Shown piece by piece: positions 25,567 through 32,118 of a stretch of DNA of 36,822 nucleotides. Each line of letters opens with the position of its first letter. Positions within the stretch are counted from its first letter, which is position 1. The notes beneath the pieces were generated by a model. The model was not told the DNA's origin and searched no databases. It worked only from the letters and a program-made list of their open reading frames with translations. The position numbers and the translations under genes were made by a program. The DNA is from JBOIBN01 sp050739575 (GTDB lineage Bacteria; Pseudomonadota; Gammaproteobacteria; JAKDMP01): assembly GCA_050739575.1 (NCBI GenBank), contig JBOIBN010000020.1:1-36822 (forward strand). The letters run 5' to 3'.

Positions 25567-26490
25567 CTATTTCACGCGTGCCAGGGCGAAGGCGATTGCG
25601 GCCCGCACTGCCGCCACCTGCGCTTCGTTGCATTGCTCGGGCGTCGCACGCGGACTGTCGGGATAGACCTCGGTGGTCGTGCGGTAGGGCGCAGCGGTGA
25701 TGCCTGCGCAAAGGCCGAGCTGCCTGAGCGCGTAATTGATGACGCCGGGCGCAATCATGGGCGAGCCGATGATTTCTCCTTTCTCGTCGGCCGGGGCAAT
25801 GTGCGTAACCTTCGCCACTGCCGCAATTACCGCCTGCTGGAATTCGGGTTGCGGATCCTCGCTATCGCCACACAGGTAAAAACCGTCCGGGATGGTGCCC
25901 GGCACGAACGCGACGCCATCGCGGGCGGCCAGTGCCGGACGAAACTCGGACTCGTCGGTGTCTGTGGTCTCGTGCAAGTCGATGTGCAGAACAAAGCGAT
26001 CGCGGAGCGGCGCGACCAACTTCATGAGCGCCGCCGCTTCCGGCGCCGGACTGTCGGCGCGGAACGAACGGTTCGGGTCCAGCGCCTGCGGGTTCCAGCG
26101 ATGAATTCGTTCGTAGCCCCAAGGACTCACGCACGGTGCGATCAACAGGTTGATGCGGCTCGCGTAATCCGCTGCATGCCGTTCAGTGAATAACAAGGCC
26201 CCGTGCACACCGCTGGTTTCGTAGCCATGCACGCCGCCCGTCACTAGCACGCAGGGCAACTCGTCACGCCAGGCGCGACTCTCGATCCCGAATAGTGGAT
26301 AGGTATCGGGATCGTAGTCCAGCTGGCCGTACTGCACCACCTCGAAGCGTGCGCGCAGGGCCTCGATCCGGCTCATCACATCTGCTTCGTAGCTGCGCTT
26401 GCGCGTCTGCCGGGACCGCCACTCGGCGACCTCCGCCTCGCCCCAGGGATGTCCGGGTGTGCCGATCGGATAGTGTGCAGAAGTCGTCAT
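25567..26490 (-). CDS. M14-type zinc peptidase / AstE-AspA-like deacylase
   Basis: A 307-residue zinc carboxypeptidase-fold protein. Zinc ligands are visible: His88 and Glu91 in GGVHGYE, and His173 in LHIDLHETT. WNPQALDPNR supplies the substrate-binding Asn-Arg pair (140-141), and TEVYPDSP near residue 285 holds the probable catalytic glutamate. The layout fits the M14 subfamily that includes succinylglutamate desuccinylase/aspartoacylase-like proteins; the exact substrate (a peptide or N-acyl amino acid) is not determined. No signal peptide, so cytoplasmic. The first 50 bp of its 5' region, including the start, are duplicated 800 bp away on the other side of the lipocalin gene. Confidence 0.85.
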   Translation of the reverse strand: MTTSAHYPIGTPGHPWGEAEVAEWRSRQTRKRSYEADVMSRIEALRARFEVVQYGQLDYDPDTYPLFGIESRAWRDELPCVLVTGGVHGYETSGVHGALLFTERHAADYASRINLLIAPCVSPWGYERIHRWNPQALDPNRSFRADSPAPEAAALMKLVAPLRDRFVLHIDLHETTDTDESEFRPALAARDGVAFVPGTIPDGFYLCGDSEDPQPEFQQAVIAAVAKVTHIAPADEKGEIIGSPMIAPGVINYALRQLGLCAGITAAPYRTTTEVYPDSPRATPEQCNEAQVAAVRAAIAFALARVK

Positions 26491-26510
26491 CGCGTCACTC
26501 GCATTGCCGA
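26461..26510. repeat. 50-bp repeat, original copy spanning the M14 gene start
   Basis: Positions 26461-26510 match 27261-27310 without gaps at 41 of 50 bases. This copy covers the first ten codons of the M14-type gene and about 20 bp upstream of it. Confidence 0.6.
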
Positions 26511-26638
26511 GGCATCAGGAAAAGGCACTGTAACCCAGGATCTCGGACCGTGCAGTTTATCGGCTTGATGCCAAGTGTGAAATGTCGGGTTTGACACCAC
26601 AGCGCAAATTTTTGCCGGAGACCAGTTTAGGTCCGTGA

Positions 26639-26665
26639 TCAATCGAGTCTGCCCCCATCGATTGA
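26639..26665. repeat. Hairpin repeat with loop GTCTGCCCCCA
   Basis: TCAATCGA (26639-26646) and TCGATTGA (26658-26665) are perfect 8-bp arms around the 11-base loop GTCTGCCCCCA. The same loop and similar arms occur at 34812-34839. A second CCATCGATTGA sits at 26693-26703. This resembles REP-like palindromes of intergenic regions. Confidence 0.6.
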
Positions 26666-26745
26666 ACGGATTTCGCATACAAGCATTCGACACCATCGAT
26701 TGAGTATGCTGGAACCGATTAACCGAGGATGCCAACAGGATTGCC

Positions 26746-27234
26746 ATGACGACCGAATCGCTGCCCAATCAGCCTGTGTCCGCACTCGATCTCGACCGCT
26801 ATGCCGGCACCTGGCACGAGATCGCCCATTTGCCCATGTACTTCCAGCGCAAGTGCAAGGACCACATTACGGCAACCTACACGCTGCGCACGGATGGCAA
26901 CATCGGTGTGCGCAATGCCTGCCGCACCAAGGCCGGCAAAGAAGATGTCGCGTTGGGCATCGCCAAGTCGGCCGGCGGCCCGGCGGGTGCGCTCAAGGTG
27001 CGCTTTGCACCCGGTTGGCTGTCATGGCTGCCATGGGTTTGGGCGGACTACTGGGTAATCGAATTGGATCCGGATTACCAATGGGCGGTGGTCGGCAGTC
27101 CCAGCCGCAAATACCTGTGGGTGCTGTCGCGCAAACCGACTATGTCGCGCGACCGGTTCCAGCAACTCGTCGCGCATGCAAAGCAGCGCGGCTATCCGGT
27201 TGATCGCCTGGTGATGGCAGCGCCTCTGAACTGA
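26746..27234 (+). CDS. Lipocalin family protein (Blc-like)
   Basis: A 162-residue lipocalin. The first structurally conserved region is DRYAGTWHEIAHLPMYFQRKC (contains the GxW motif near residue 21), followed by beta strands and VVGSPSRKYLWVLSRKP. A C-terminal helix (SRDRFQQLVAHAKQRGYPVD) completes the fold. Bacterial Blc proteins bind fatty acids or lysophospholipids and are usually outer-membrane lipoproteins, but this protein starts MTTESLPNQPVSALDLDR with no signal peptide or lipobox. AGGA precedes the ATG. Either the protein is cytoplasmic or it has lost its leader. It is an isolated gene flanked by a 50-bp direct repeat derived from the neighbouring M14 gene. Confidence 0.88.
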   Translation: MTTESLPNQPVSALDLDRYAGTWHEIAHLPMYFQRKCKDHITATYTLRTDGNIGVRNACRTKAGKEDVALGIAKSAGGPAGALKVRFAPGWLSWLPWVWADYWVIELDPDYQWAVVGSPSRKYLWVLSRKPTMSRDRFQQLVAHAKQRGYPVDRLVMAAPLN

Positions 27235-27260
27235 GGCTATGCCCTGCTCCTCCCGAACGT

Positions 27261-27310
27261 GCCGATCGAATCGCGTTCAGATGCCGTCATCGCGTTACTC
27301 GCTTTTCCGA
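27261..27310 (-). pseudogene. Fragment of a second M14-type gene start
   Basis: On the minus strand this segment reads ATG then TASERDSIGTFG, parallel to TTSAHYPIGTPG of the intact M14-type gene, and it matches that gene's 5' end at 41 of 50 bases including sequence upstream of the start. The frame then leaves the family (RSRA) and no body of the gene remains. It is best read as the leftover of a tandem duplication, later replaced or interrupted by the lipocalin gene. Confidence 0.5.
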
Positions 27311-27368
27311 ACACCGAACTTCATATAGATGCGAAGCGTGAGGCCTAACACCAGCGAGGCGCACCCGG

Positions 27369-27773
27369 TTACTCGTCTTCCAGGTCGCGAAACTGCCGAT
27401 CGAGATCGTAACGATTCGAGGTCACGTAACCTTCCATACGCTGCATTCGCAAGTCGATGTCACGAAAACGATGCCGCAAGTCGTGAAAGCTCTCGCTCGG
27501 CGAACGGCGCACGCCGCGCCAGAACGTCTCGTCTTCGGCAGTCTCGTAGAGCCCCTGCGGTTTTTTCGGCAGCAGGAAGCCCATGATTACATAGACTACG
27601 AGCGTAATGCCCCACCAGAAAAAAAACGTCAGAACGACGACGACGCGTACCAGCGTCAGGTTCCATCCGAAATAGTCGGCGATGCCGGCGCACACACCCA
27701 TGATCATGCCGCGTTCGGGATCGCGGTAAAGGCGATTCGGGCCGCGGTGCCGTCGTGAATTAAAGCTGCTCAC
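27369..27773 (-). CDS. PspC-domain protein with C-terminal charged helix
   Basis: A 134-residue membrane protein starting with GTG 27773, which overlaps the stop of the preceding pspC gene (GTGA). It has a PspC domain: RLYRDPERGMIMGVCAGIADYFGWNLTLVRVVVVL (about residues 15-50), a second hydrophobic segment with FFFWWGITLVVYVIMGFLLP, then a long charged, probably helical, C-terminal region (SFHDLRHRFRDIDLRMQRME). It is the last gene of the pspA-pspB-pspC operon. The extra charged helix distinguishes it from the shorter PspC before it and could interact with PspA or PspB. Confidence 0.8.
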   Translation of the reverse strand: MSSFNSRRHRGPNRLYRDPERGMIMGVCAGIADYFGWNLTLVRVVVVLTFFFWWGITLVVYVIMGFLLPKKPQGLYETAEDETFWRGVRRSPSESFHDLRHRFRDIDLRMQRMEGYVTSNRYDLDRQFRDLEDE

Positions 27774-28072
27774 TGTTTGATCTCCTGTTCGCCGCGCGCG
27801 TGGCGGCCGCGTGTCCAGAATGTCTGTTCGGCACCCGGGCCGCGATAGGTGAGCGGCTTGTGACGTGCCAGAATGCCGAGTGCGAAATAGACGATGACCG
27901 TCGGCAAGGTAAAGAATATGCCGGCAAGCACCGTCACAAGACGCACCAGCCACACATCGATGCCGAGAAAATCGGCCGCGCCGGCACAGACTCCCATTGC
28001 GAGCCCGGCCTCGTCATTACGATAAAAGCGACGATGCCGAACGGTTCTCTCAAAGCGTTCCCGGGCGTTCAT
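27770..28072 (-). CDS. pspC: PspC-domain protein, envelope stress
   Basis: This 100-residue protein starts at ATG 28072, overlapping the stop of pspB (ATGA) and preceded by GGAGGA. It has a PspC domain: RRFYRNDEAGLAMGVCAGAADFLG, then hydrophobic VWLVRLVTVLAGIFFTLPTVIVYFALGIL and a cytoplasmic tail with HKPLTYRGPG. With PspB, PspC senses inner-membrane damage and recruits PspA away from PspF. The fusion of ORF ends by four-base overlaps on both sides shows tight translational coupling. Confidence 0.88.
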   Translation of the reverse strand: MNARERFERTVRHRRFYRNDEAGLAMGVCAGAADFLGIDVWLVRLVTVLAGIFFTLPTVIVYFALGILARHKPLTYRGPGAEQTFWTRGRHARGEQEIKQ

Positions 28073-28299
28073 ACTTTCTTCCTCCATTCCGGAGCGCGCG
28101 CGTCGAGGATCGTCTCGAGCGCGTTGATCCGGCTTTCCATACGATTGGCGAGTTGCCAGACATCTTCAAGCATCTTCTCGTCTTCGCCGGACAGCTTGCC
28201 GTGCTGTTTTGCCTTCGAGACGTAGTGAAAAATGATCCACAACGGCGCGATGAAGATGGCGAAGATCGCGAACAGCGGCACAAGATTGTTGCCAAACAT
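28069..28299 (-). CDS. pspB: Phage shock protein B
   Basis: A 76-residue single-pass inner-membrane protein: MFGNNLVPLFAIFAIFIAPLWIIFHYV is the helix, followed by a cytoplasmic coiled-coil (EDEKMLEDVWQLANRMESRINALETILD) and a charged end (APEWRKKV). It is the usual PspB layout and length. It lies 12 bp downstream of pspA, and its stop overlaps the start of pspC. Acts with PspC to signal membrane stress to PspA-PspF. Confidence 0.93.
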   Translation of the reverse strand: MFGNNLVPLFAIFAIFIAPLWIIFHYVSKAKQHGKLSGEDEKMLEDVWQLANRMESRINALETILDARAPEWRKKV

Positions 28300-28311
28300 G
28301 ATCGGTTCCTT

Positions 28312-29001
28312 TTATTTCGCTTTATCGGCCTGGGCGCCGTCGCCGGCACCCATGCGCTGTTTCAACGAGGCCAACTCCTGCTCGACCTGATCGGTCGATT
28401 CGAGATCCACGAACTCATCATTCAGGCCGCGCTTTTTACCCAGATCGTAGGATTCGACCTTGCCTTCCATGTACTCCATCTTGCGCTCGAAATATTCAAA
28501 GCGACCGAGCGCGTCGTTGATGCGCTCATCGGCAATCCGGCGGCGCACTTCGAGGCGGTGGCTCGCGGTCTGATGGCGGACCTGCAAGGATTTCTGACGA
28601 TTTTTGGCGTCGGCAAGCTTCTCCTGCAACGCGGCGATGTCTTCATTGAGCTTTGCAAGGCCATCAACCACATATTTGTGCTGTTCCTTGAGCGCGGCGA
28701 GCGCATCGCTGACCCGTGCTCTTTCGGCAAGCGCCGCCCGAGCGAGATCGTCGCGATTCTTGGAGACAGCGAGCTCGGCCTTGCGCTGCCACTCGGCCTC
28801 GTCGGCACTGACAGTCACGATGCGCCGCTCGAGTTCTTTTCGATCGGCAATCGCGTGCGCTGCGGCCGAGCGCACCTGCACCAGCGTATCTTCCATTTCC
28901 TGAATAATCAGACGCACGATCTTTTCCGGATCCTCCGCCTTGTCCAGCATTGCATTGATGTTGGAATTGATAATGTCGTTCATTCTCGAAAATATACTCA
29001 T
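28312..29001 (-). CDS. pspA: Phage shock protein A (PspA/IM30 family)
   Basis: A 229-residue coiled-coil protein with the amphipathic N-terminus MSIFSRMNDIINSNINAMLDK and DPEKIVRLIIQEMEDTL, an extended heptad region, FEYFERKMEYMEGKVESYDLG and the C-terminal helix. PspA inhibits PspF through direct contact and, when released, oligomerises on the inner membrane to reduce proton leakage. GAGGT precedes the ATG. Expression should be driven from the sigma-54 promoter at 29053-29068, activated by PspF encoded divergently. Confidence 0.96.
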   Translation of the reverse strand: MSIFSRMNDIINSNINAMLDKAEDPEKIVRLIIQEMEDTLVQVRSAAAHAIADRKELERRIVTVSADEAEWQRKAELAVSKNRDDLARAALAERARVSDALAALKEQHKYVVDGLAKLNEDIAALQEKLADAKNRQKSLQVRHQTASHRLEVRRRIADERINDALGRFEYFERKMEYMEGKVESYDLGKKRGLNDEFVDLESTDQVEQELASLKQRMGAGDGAQADKAK

Positions 29002-29052
29002 GGCTTACCTCGGCTGCATTAAGCGGTTTAGCAAAACTGTCACTTGATATGC

Positions 29053-29068
29053 AGCAAGAACCGTGCCA
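29053..29068 (-). promoter_or_regulatory. Sigma-54 (-24/-12) promoter of the psp operon
   Basis: On the minus strand TGGCAC (29068-29063), five bases, then TTGCT (29057-29053) match the -24/-12 consensus exactly. Initiation near 29043 would leave a leader of about 40 bases before pspA. PspF, encoded divergently, is the expected activator; its upstream sites should lie between here and the pspF gene or within it. Confidence 0.85.
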
Positions 29069-29194
29069 AACCAGCTGTTTGGATTTAAGACTTTGATAGA
29101 AAAGAATATTTCTTTCCCTGAGCCGTTTAATCACAGCCTCAGAATATAATGATTTTACCCTATACTTAGCCTTTTGCGCTAAACTCCGCGCAAT

Positions 29195-30292
29195 ATGACC
29201 AACTTGATTAACAGCGGCGAAGCCGAGCCGATGATCGGTGAGTCGCCGAACTTTCTCAGCCTGCTCGATCAAGCGTCGAGGATGGCGCCGATCGACAAGC
29301 CGGTGCTCATCATCGGCGAGCGGGGCACCGGCAAGGAGCTGATCGCTTCGCGGCTGCACTTCCTGTCACATCGCTGGGAGGAGCCGCTGGTCAAGCTTAA
29401 TTGTGCGACCTTGACCGAGTCGCTGCTCGAAACCGAACTGTTCGGGCATGAGGCCGGCGCGTTCACCGGCGCCGATCGTCAGCACATCGGTCGCTTCGAA
29501 CAGGCCGACGGCGGCACCCTGTTTCTCGACGAACTCGCCAACGTATCCTTGCGTGTGCAGGAGAAAATTCTGCGTGCGGTCGAATATGGTCAGTTCGAGC
29601 GGGTCGGCGGCAGTAAAACGGTGAGCGTCAATGTACGTATCGTCGGAGCGACCAACCAGGATCTGCCCGCCGCGGTGCGTGCCGGGCGGTTTCGCGCCGA
29701 TCTGCTTGACCGGCTTGCATTCGAGGTGTTGAACGTACCACCGCTGCGCGCCCGCTTCCCGGACATCCTGCCGCTCGCCGAACACTTTGCGTTCAACGTG
29801 ACGCGCGAGCTCGAGCGCGAATTGTTCGCGGGCTTCAGCGCCGAAGCCCAGACGGCGCTGCAAAATTATCCCTGGCCGGGCAACATCCGTGAACTCAAAA
29901 ATGTCGTCGAGCGTTCGGTTCATCGTGCCGACAGCGCAGTCGCGCCGATCGATAAAATCGTCTTCGATCCGTTCGCTTCGCCGTACCGAATCGTGAGCGA
30001 AGCGACTGCCGAAAAAGCACCGGGGCCGACAAACGCTCCGGCGCGCCCGCAAGCCGAAGCTGACTTGCCGTGCGACCTCAAAGAGGTCGTCAAGGAGATC
30101 GAAATTCATCTTATAGAGAAAGCGCTCGAAGCGGCCCGATACAATCAGAAGCAGGCTGCACCGCTGCTGAAATTAAGCTACCATCAGTTCCGCGCCTATT
30201 TACGCAAACACGATCTGATTGAGCGCTTTAGCCGGCAGCAACGCGCGGACAGGGACGCCATCGCAAGCAGTGAGTCTGACGAGTCAGCTTGA
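29195..30292 (+). CDS. pspF: Psp operon transcriptional activator (sigma-54 dependent)
   Basis: A 365-residue bacterial enhancer-binding protein with no N-terminal receiver domain. The AAA+ domain has Walker A GERGTGKE (41-48), the sigma-54 contact motif GAFTGA (88-93), Walker B GGTLFLDE (106-113), the arginine-finger region FRADLLDRL, and the sensor-2-like NYPWPGNIRELKN. A C-terminal Fis-type helix-turn-helix ends the protein (ARYNQKQAAPLLKLSYHQFRAYLRKH). A TATAAT hexamer at 29145-29150 could serve its own promoter, with a poor -35. The linker between AAA+ and HTH is longer than in E. coli PspF. Confidence 0.95.
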   Translation: MTNLINSGEAEPMIGESPNFLSLLDQASRMAPIDKPVLIIGERGTGKELIASRLHFLSHRWEEPLVKLNCATLTESLLETELFGHEAGAFTGADRQHIGRFEQADGGTLFLDELANVSLRVQEKILRAVEYGQFERVGGSKTVSVNVRIVGATNQDLPAAVRAGRFRADLLDRLAFEVLNVPPLRARFPDILPLAEHFAFNVTRELERELFAGFSAEAQTALQNYPWPGNIRELKNVVERSVHRADSAVAPIDKIVFDPFASPYRIVSEATAEKAPGPTNAPARPQAEADLPCDLKEVVKEIEIHLIEKALEAARYNQKQAAPLLKLSYHQFRAYLRKHDLIERFSRQQRADRDAIASSESDESA

Positions 30293-30316
30293 TTATTGTC
30301 GGCTCCAACAGCGTAC

Positions 30317-30562
30317 TTATTTCCCAAACAGCAATCGAAGCAGTGCATCTTTGCTCATGTCCCGCTGCTGGGCGACATCGCTCAGGATTGCCGATAAGGT
30401 TCCCAGCTTCAATAGCGAATGTTTGGGGACCGTCACTGCATGCGGTTTCGGCTGCTCGGTTTGCAGACGGATGTGGCTACCCGATTGGCGCATAACCCGA
30501 TAGCCGATACTCTGCAGCGCCTTGATCAGCTCCGCAGCATCCATATCCCGCGGAAGCCTCAT
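30317..30562 (-). CDS. HicA-like mRNA interferase toxin
   Basis: An 81-residue protein with a double-stranded RNA-binding-like fold: DAAELIKALQSIGYRVMRQSGSHIRLQ, where GSH contains the catalytic His30, then HAVTVPKHSLLKLGTLSAILSDV. HicA toxins cut mRNA and tmRNA in a ribosome-independent way. Its ATG overlaps the stop of the hicB-like gene (ATGA), so antitoxin is made first. The gene is convergent with pspF. Length is normal for the family, so it is probably intact. Confidence 0.85.
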   Translation of the reverse strand: MRLPRDMDAAELIKALQSIGYRVMRQSGSHIRLQTEQPKPHAVTVPKHSLLKLGTLSAILSDVAQQRDMSKDALLRLLFGK

Positions 30563-30765
30563 GCGGCCAGGACTTCATCCCTGACATAGTGCAGCCGTAT
30601 GACGGACGGTCCATTGCCTTCTCCGAAATGACAGCGAACAGCGTCGCGCACCTCCTCACGCAAAACTTCGATGGAATCGGCCTGGGTGAAGATCGACTCG
30701 CCAAGCGCACGCGCCGTAAGCCCACCTTCCGAGGCTTCTTCAACGAGAAATACGATTTCGCTCAT
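30559..30765 (-). CDS. HicB-like antitoxin, partner of HicA
   Basis: A 68-residue protein. ATG 30765 (MSEIVFLVEEASEGGLTARA) is chosen, with GGAG seven bases upstream. The sequence gives the partial RNase-H-like fold of HicB proteins: EIVFLVEEA, GLTARALGESIFTQADSIEVLREEVRDAV and VIRLHYVRDEVLAA. It lacks a C-terminal DNA-binding domain, so autoregulation, if any, must depend on another protein or on the toxin complex. In databases such short proteins are often mislabelled as 2-oxoisovalerate dehydrogenase subunits; the pairing with hicA makes an antitoxin role far more likely. Confidence 0.75.
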   Translation of the reverse strand: MSEIVFLVEEASEGGLTARALGESIFTQADSIEVLREEVRDAVRCHFGEGNGPSVIRLHYVRDEVLAA

Positions 30766-30846
30766 GGGACTCTCCAACCGATGGGAGGATCATACTCTTT
30801 GCACTGCTCACGGTCCAAGCAAAGGCTTGGGTGTCAAACTCTGGCT

Positions 30847-30876
30847 CATGCTAGCATGCAAGATCTGACTCCGAAG
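30847..30876 (+). repeat. Dispersed repeat, GCATGCAAGATCTGACTCC type
   Basis: The stretch containing ATGCTAGCATGCAAGATC and TGACTCCGAAG resembles 31977-32007 (ATGCTACGATGCGAGACC), 33139-33161 and 33468-33496 (CCATGCGAGACTTGAGTCCG). It lies in the gap upstream of the hicB-like gene. Copies are diverged, so only the core [GC]ATGC[AG]AGA is shared. Confidence 0.4.
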
Positions 30877-30895
30877 ACATCGAAGACACGGTTCC

Positions 30896-31546
30896 CTAGA
30901 AAGATTTTCTGTGTCGGCGCCTGATATCCAGGATCGCGAACACGACAAAATACAACAGACAGAAAGCCAGCAGCATCCATGCCGCAATCTCGTTGCGCAC
31001 CGCCTTGTCATCCACCAGGAACGCGACATTACCCGCCGCAAAGAGATAGAAGAGCGCAAACAGCACCCAGATCATCAGCTCGCGTCTTTGCCTGCCCCAG
31101 CCACCGTGACCCCCAGCGCTTTCAGTAGCCCGGCCGGTACCGAACAGGCTGCCGCATGCCAGCCACAGCCAGTTCACCGCGACCACGACGATGGCGGCGA
31201 GCCCGATTATGGGCGCCGCGAGCCGCGCCCGGTCCAGCGGTGCGAATATAAAGAGTGCGAGGTAGGCGAGCCCTGACAGCACGAGCATCCAGCCGGCAAC
31301 GCGTTCGGCGGCCGTGGCTTTAACGGGATCGCAGCCCGGCGCATTCATCGGTCTGATCTTGGGCAGGAAGTTGCCGGTGACGATGATTGTGACGCCGATA
31401 AGCACGCCGATGGCGCGTTTCACGAAGACTGCGTCCAGAATGCCGAGATTGCCAGCCAACGTCAGGGCGAGCGCCAACACCGTCAGGCCGATGAAGCTCC
31501 ATACCACCGCCATGACGGGGCCGGTGAAAACCTTCTGTGTGCTCAT
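30896..31546 (-). CDS. SdpI-like membrane protein
   Basis: A 216-residue integral membrane protein with about six helices. The segment RAIGVLIGVTIIVTGNFLPK followed by IRPMN matches the GNxLPKIRPN-type motif of SdpI immunity proteins. Its start ATG overlaps the stop of an SdpR-family regulator (ATGA), the same gene order as the Bacillus sdpRI pair, in which SdpI protects against a killing factor and sequesters SdpR at the membrane. No toxin gene is visible in the window, so immunity to an outside peptide or a general stress role is inferred. C-terminal tail is very basic (DIRRRHRKSF). Confidence 0.7.
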   Translation of the reverse strand: MSTQKVFTGPVMAVVWSFIGLTVLALALTLAGNLGILDAVFVKRAIGVLIGVTIIVTGNFLPKIRPMNAPGCDPVKATAAERVAGWMLVLSGLAYLALFIFAPLDRARLAAPIIGLAAIVVVAVNWLWLACGSLFGTGRATESAGGHGGWGRQRRELMIWVLFALFYLFAAGNVAFLVDDKAVRNEIAAWMLLAFCLLYFVVFAILDIRRRHRKSF

Positions 31547-31857
31547 CGCTTAATAATCCTCTTTGACTTAACGCTCGAACCGGGCCGGCTGTCCCGCAGC
31601 TCCAGCCCGAAAACCTTTACGAAACCCAGCAATGCATCTTCCAGCACCGAGAGTTGCAACGCGTAAACCACGGACTTGCCCTGTTTCTCGGAGTCGATCA
31701 ACCCCGCCTCCCGCAGCACCGCGAAATGCGCCGACATGGTCGGCCTCGATACCTCGAAATGCTCCGCCAGCTCCCCGGCACTCAAGGGGCCCTTGCGCAG
31801 CAATTCCAGCACCCGTCGCCGGGTGGGATCCGAAAGGGCTTTGAAGACGCCGCTCAT
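31543..31857 (-). CDS. ArsR/SdpR-family autorepressor
   Basis: A 104-residue winged-helix regulator: MSGVFKALSDPTRRRVLELLRKGPLSAGELAEHFEVSRPTMSAHFAVLREAGLI holds the HTH, followed by the wing (DSEKQGKSVVYALQ) and dimerisation helices. There are no metal-binding cysteines. I place the start at ATG 31857. The longer frame to 31875 begins with TTG inside the promoter spacer and is not credible. The downstream SdpI-like gene overlaps by four bases. A dyad in the promoter is the likely binding site, giving negative autoregulation relieved when the membrane partner captures the repressor, as known for SdpR/SdpI. Confidence 0.85.
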   Translation of the reverse strand: MSGVFKALSDPTRRRVLELLRKGPLSAGELAEHFEVSRPTMSAHFAVLREAGLIDSEKQGKSVVYALQLSVLEDALLGFVKVFGLELRDSRPGSSVKSKRIIKR

Positions 31858-31864
31858 GGTTCGA

Positions 31865-31894
31865 TATTTAGCCAAACATCTAATTGTTTGTCAA
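31865..31894 (-). promoter_or_regulatory. Promoter and operator of the sdpR/sdpI-like pair
   Basis: On the minus strand TTGACA (31894-31889) and TAAATA (31870-31865) form a good sigma-70 promoter with an 18-base spacer. The spacer holds a perfect dyad, CAAACA and TGTTTG around six bases (31873-31890), which overlaps the end of the -35 box and would block RNA polymerase when bound. The predicted first transcribed base is near 31858, immediately before the ATG at 31857, so the mRNA may be leaderless. Confidence 0.65.
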
Positions 31895-32118
31895 GCCCAG
31901 AGCATTCAGGCGCTGCAGCGCGTATTTGGCGCTGGCATCTTTGGATGGGATTTGGGGTACGTCCCGTCTTCTCAAACCTGATGCTACGATGCGAGACCTG
32001 CCCCTCCGCATGTGCTCTTCTACTCTTCTACGATCCGGCACACCAGTTGTTTAAAGAACTGGGGATACCGGCTTTGTAGTGTCGCGGGGAATCAGGGACA
32101 GAAGACCGCCCTTTATCG

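Noticed and set aside
31543..31875. Longer SdpR-like protein from TTG at 31875
   Set aside because: The TTG lies inside the promoter spacer and operator; ATG 31857 begins exactly at the conserved N-terminus.
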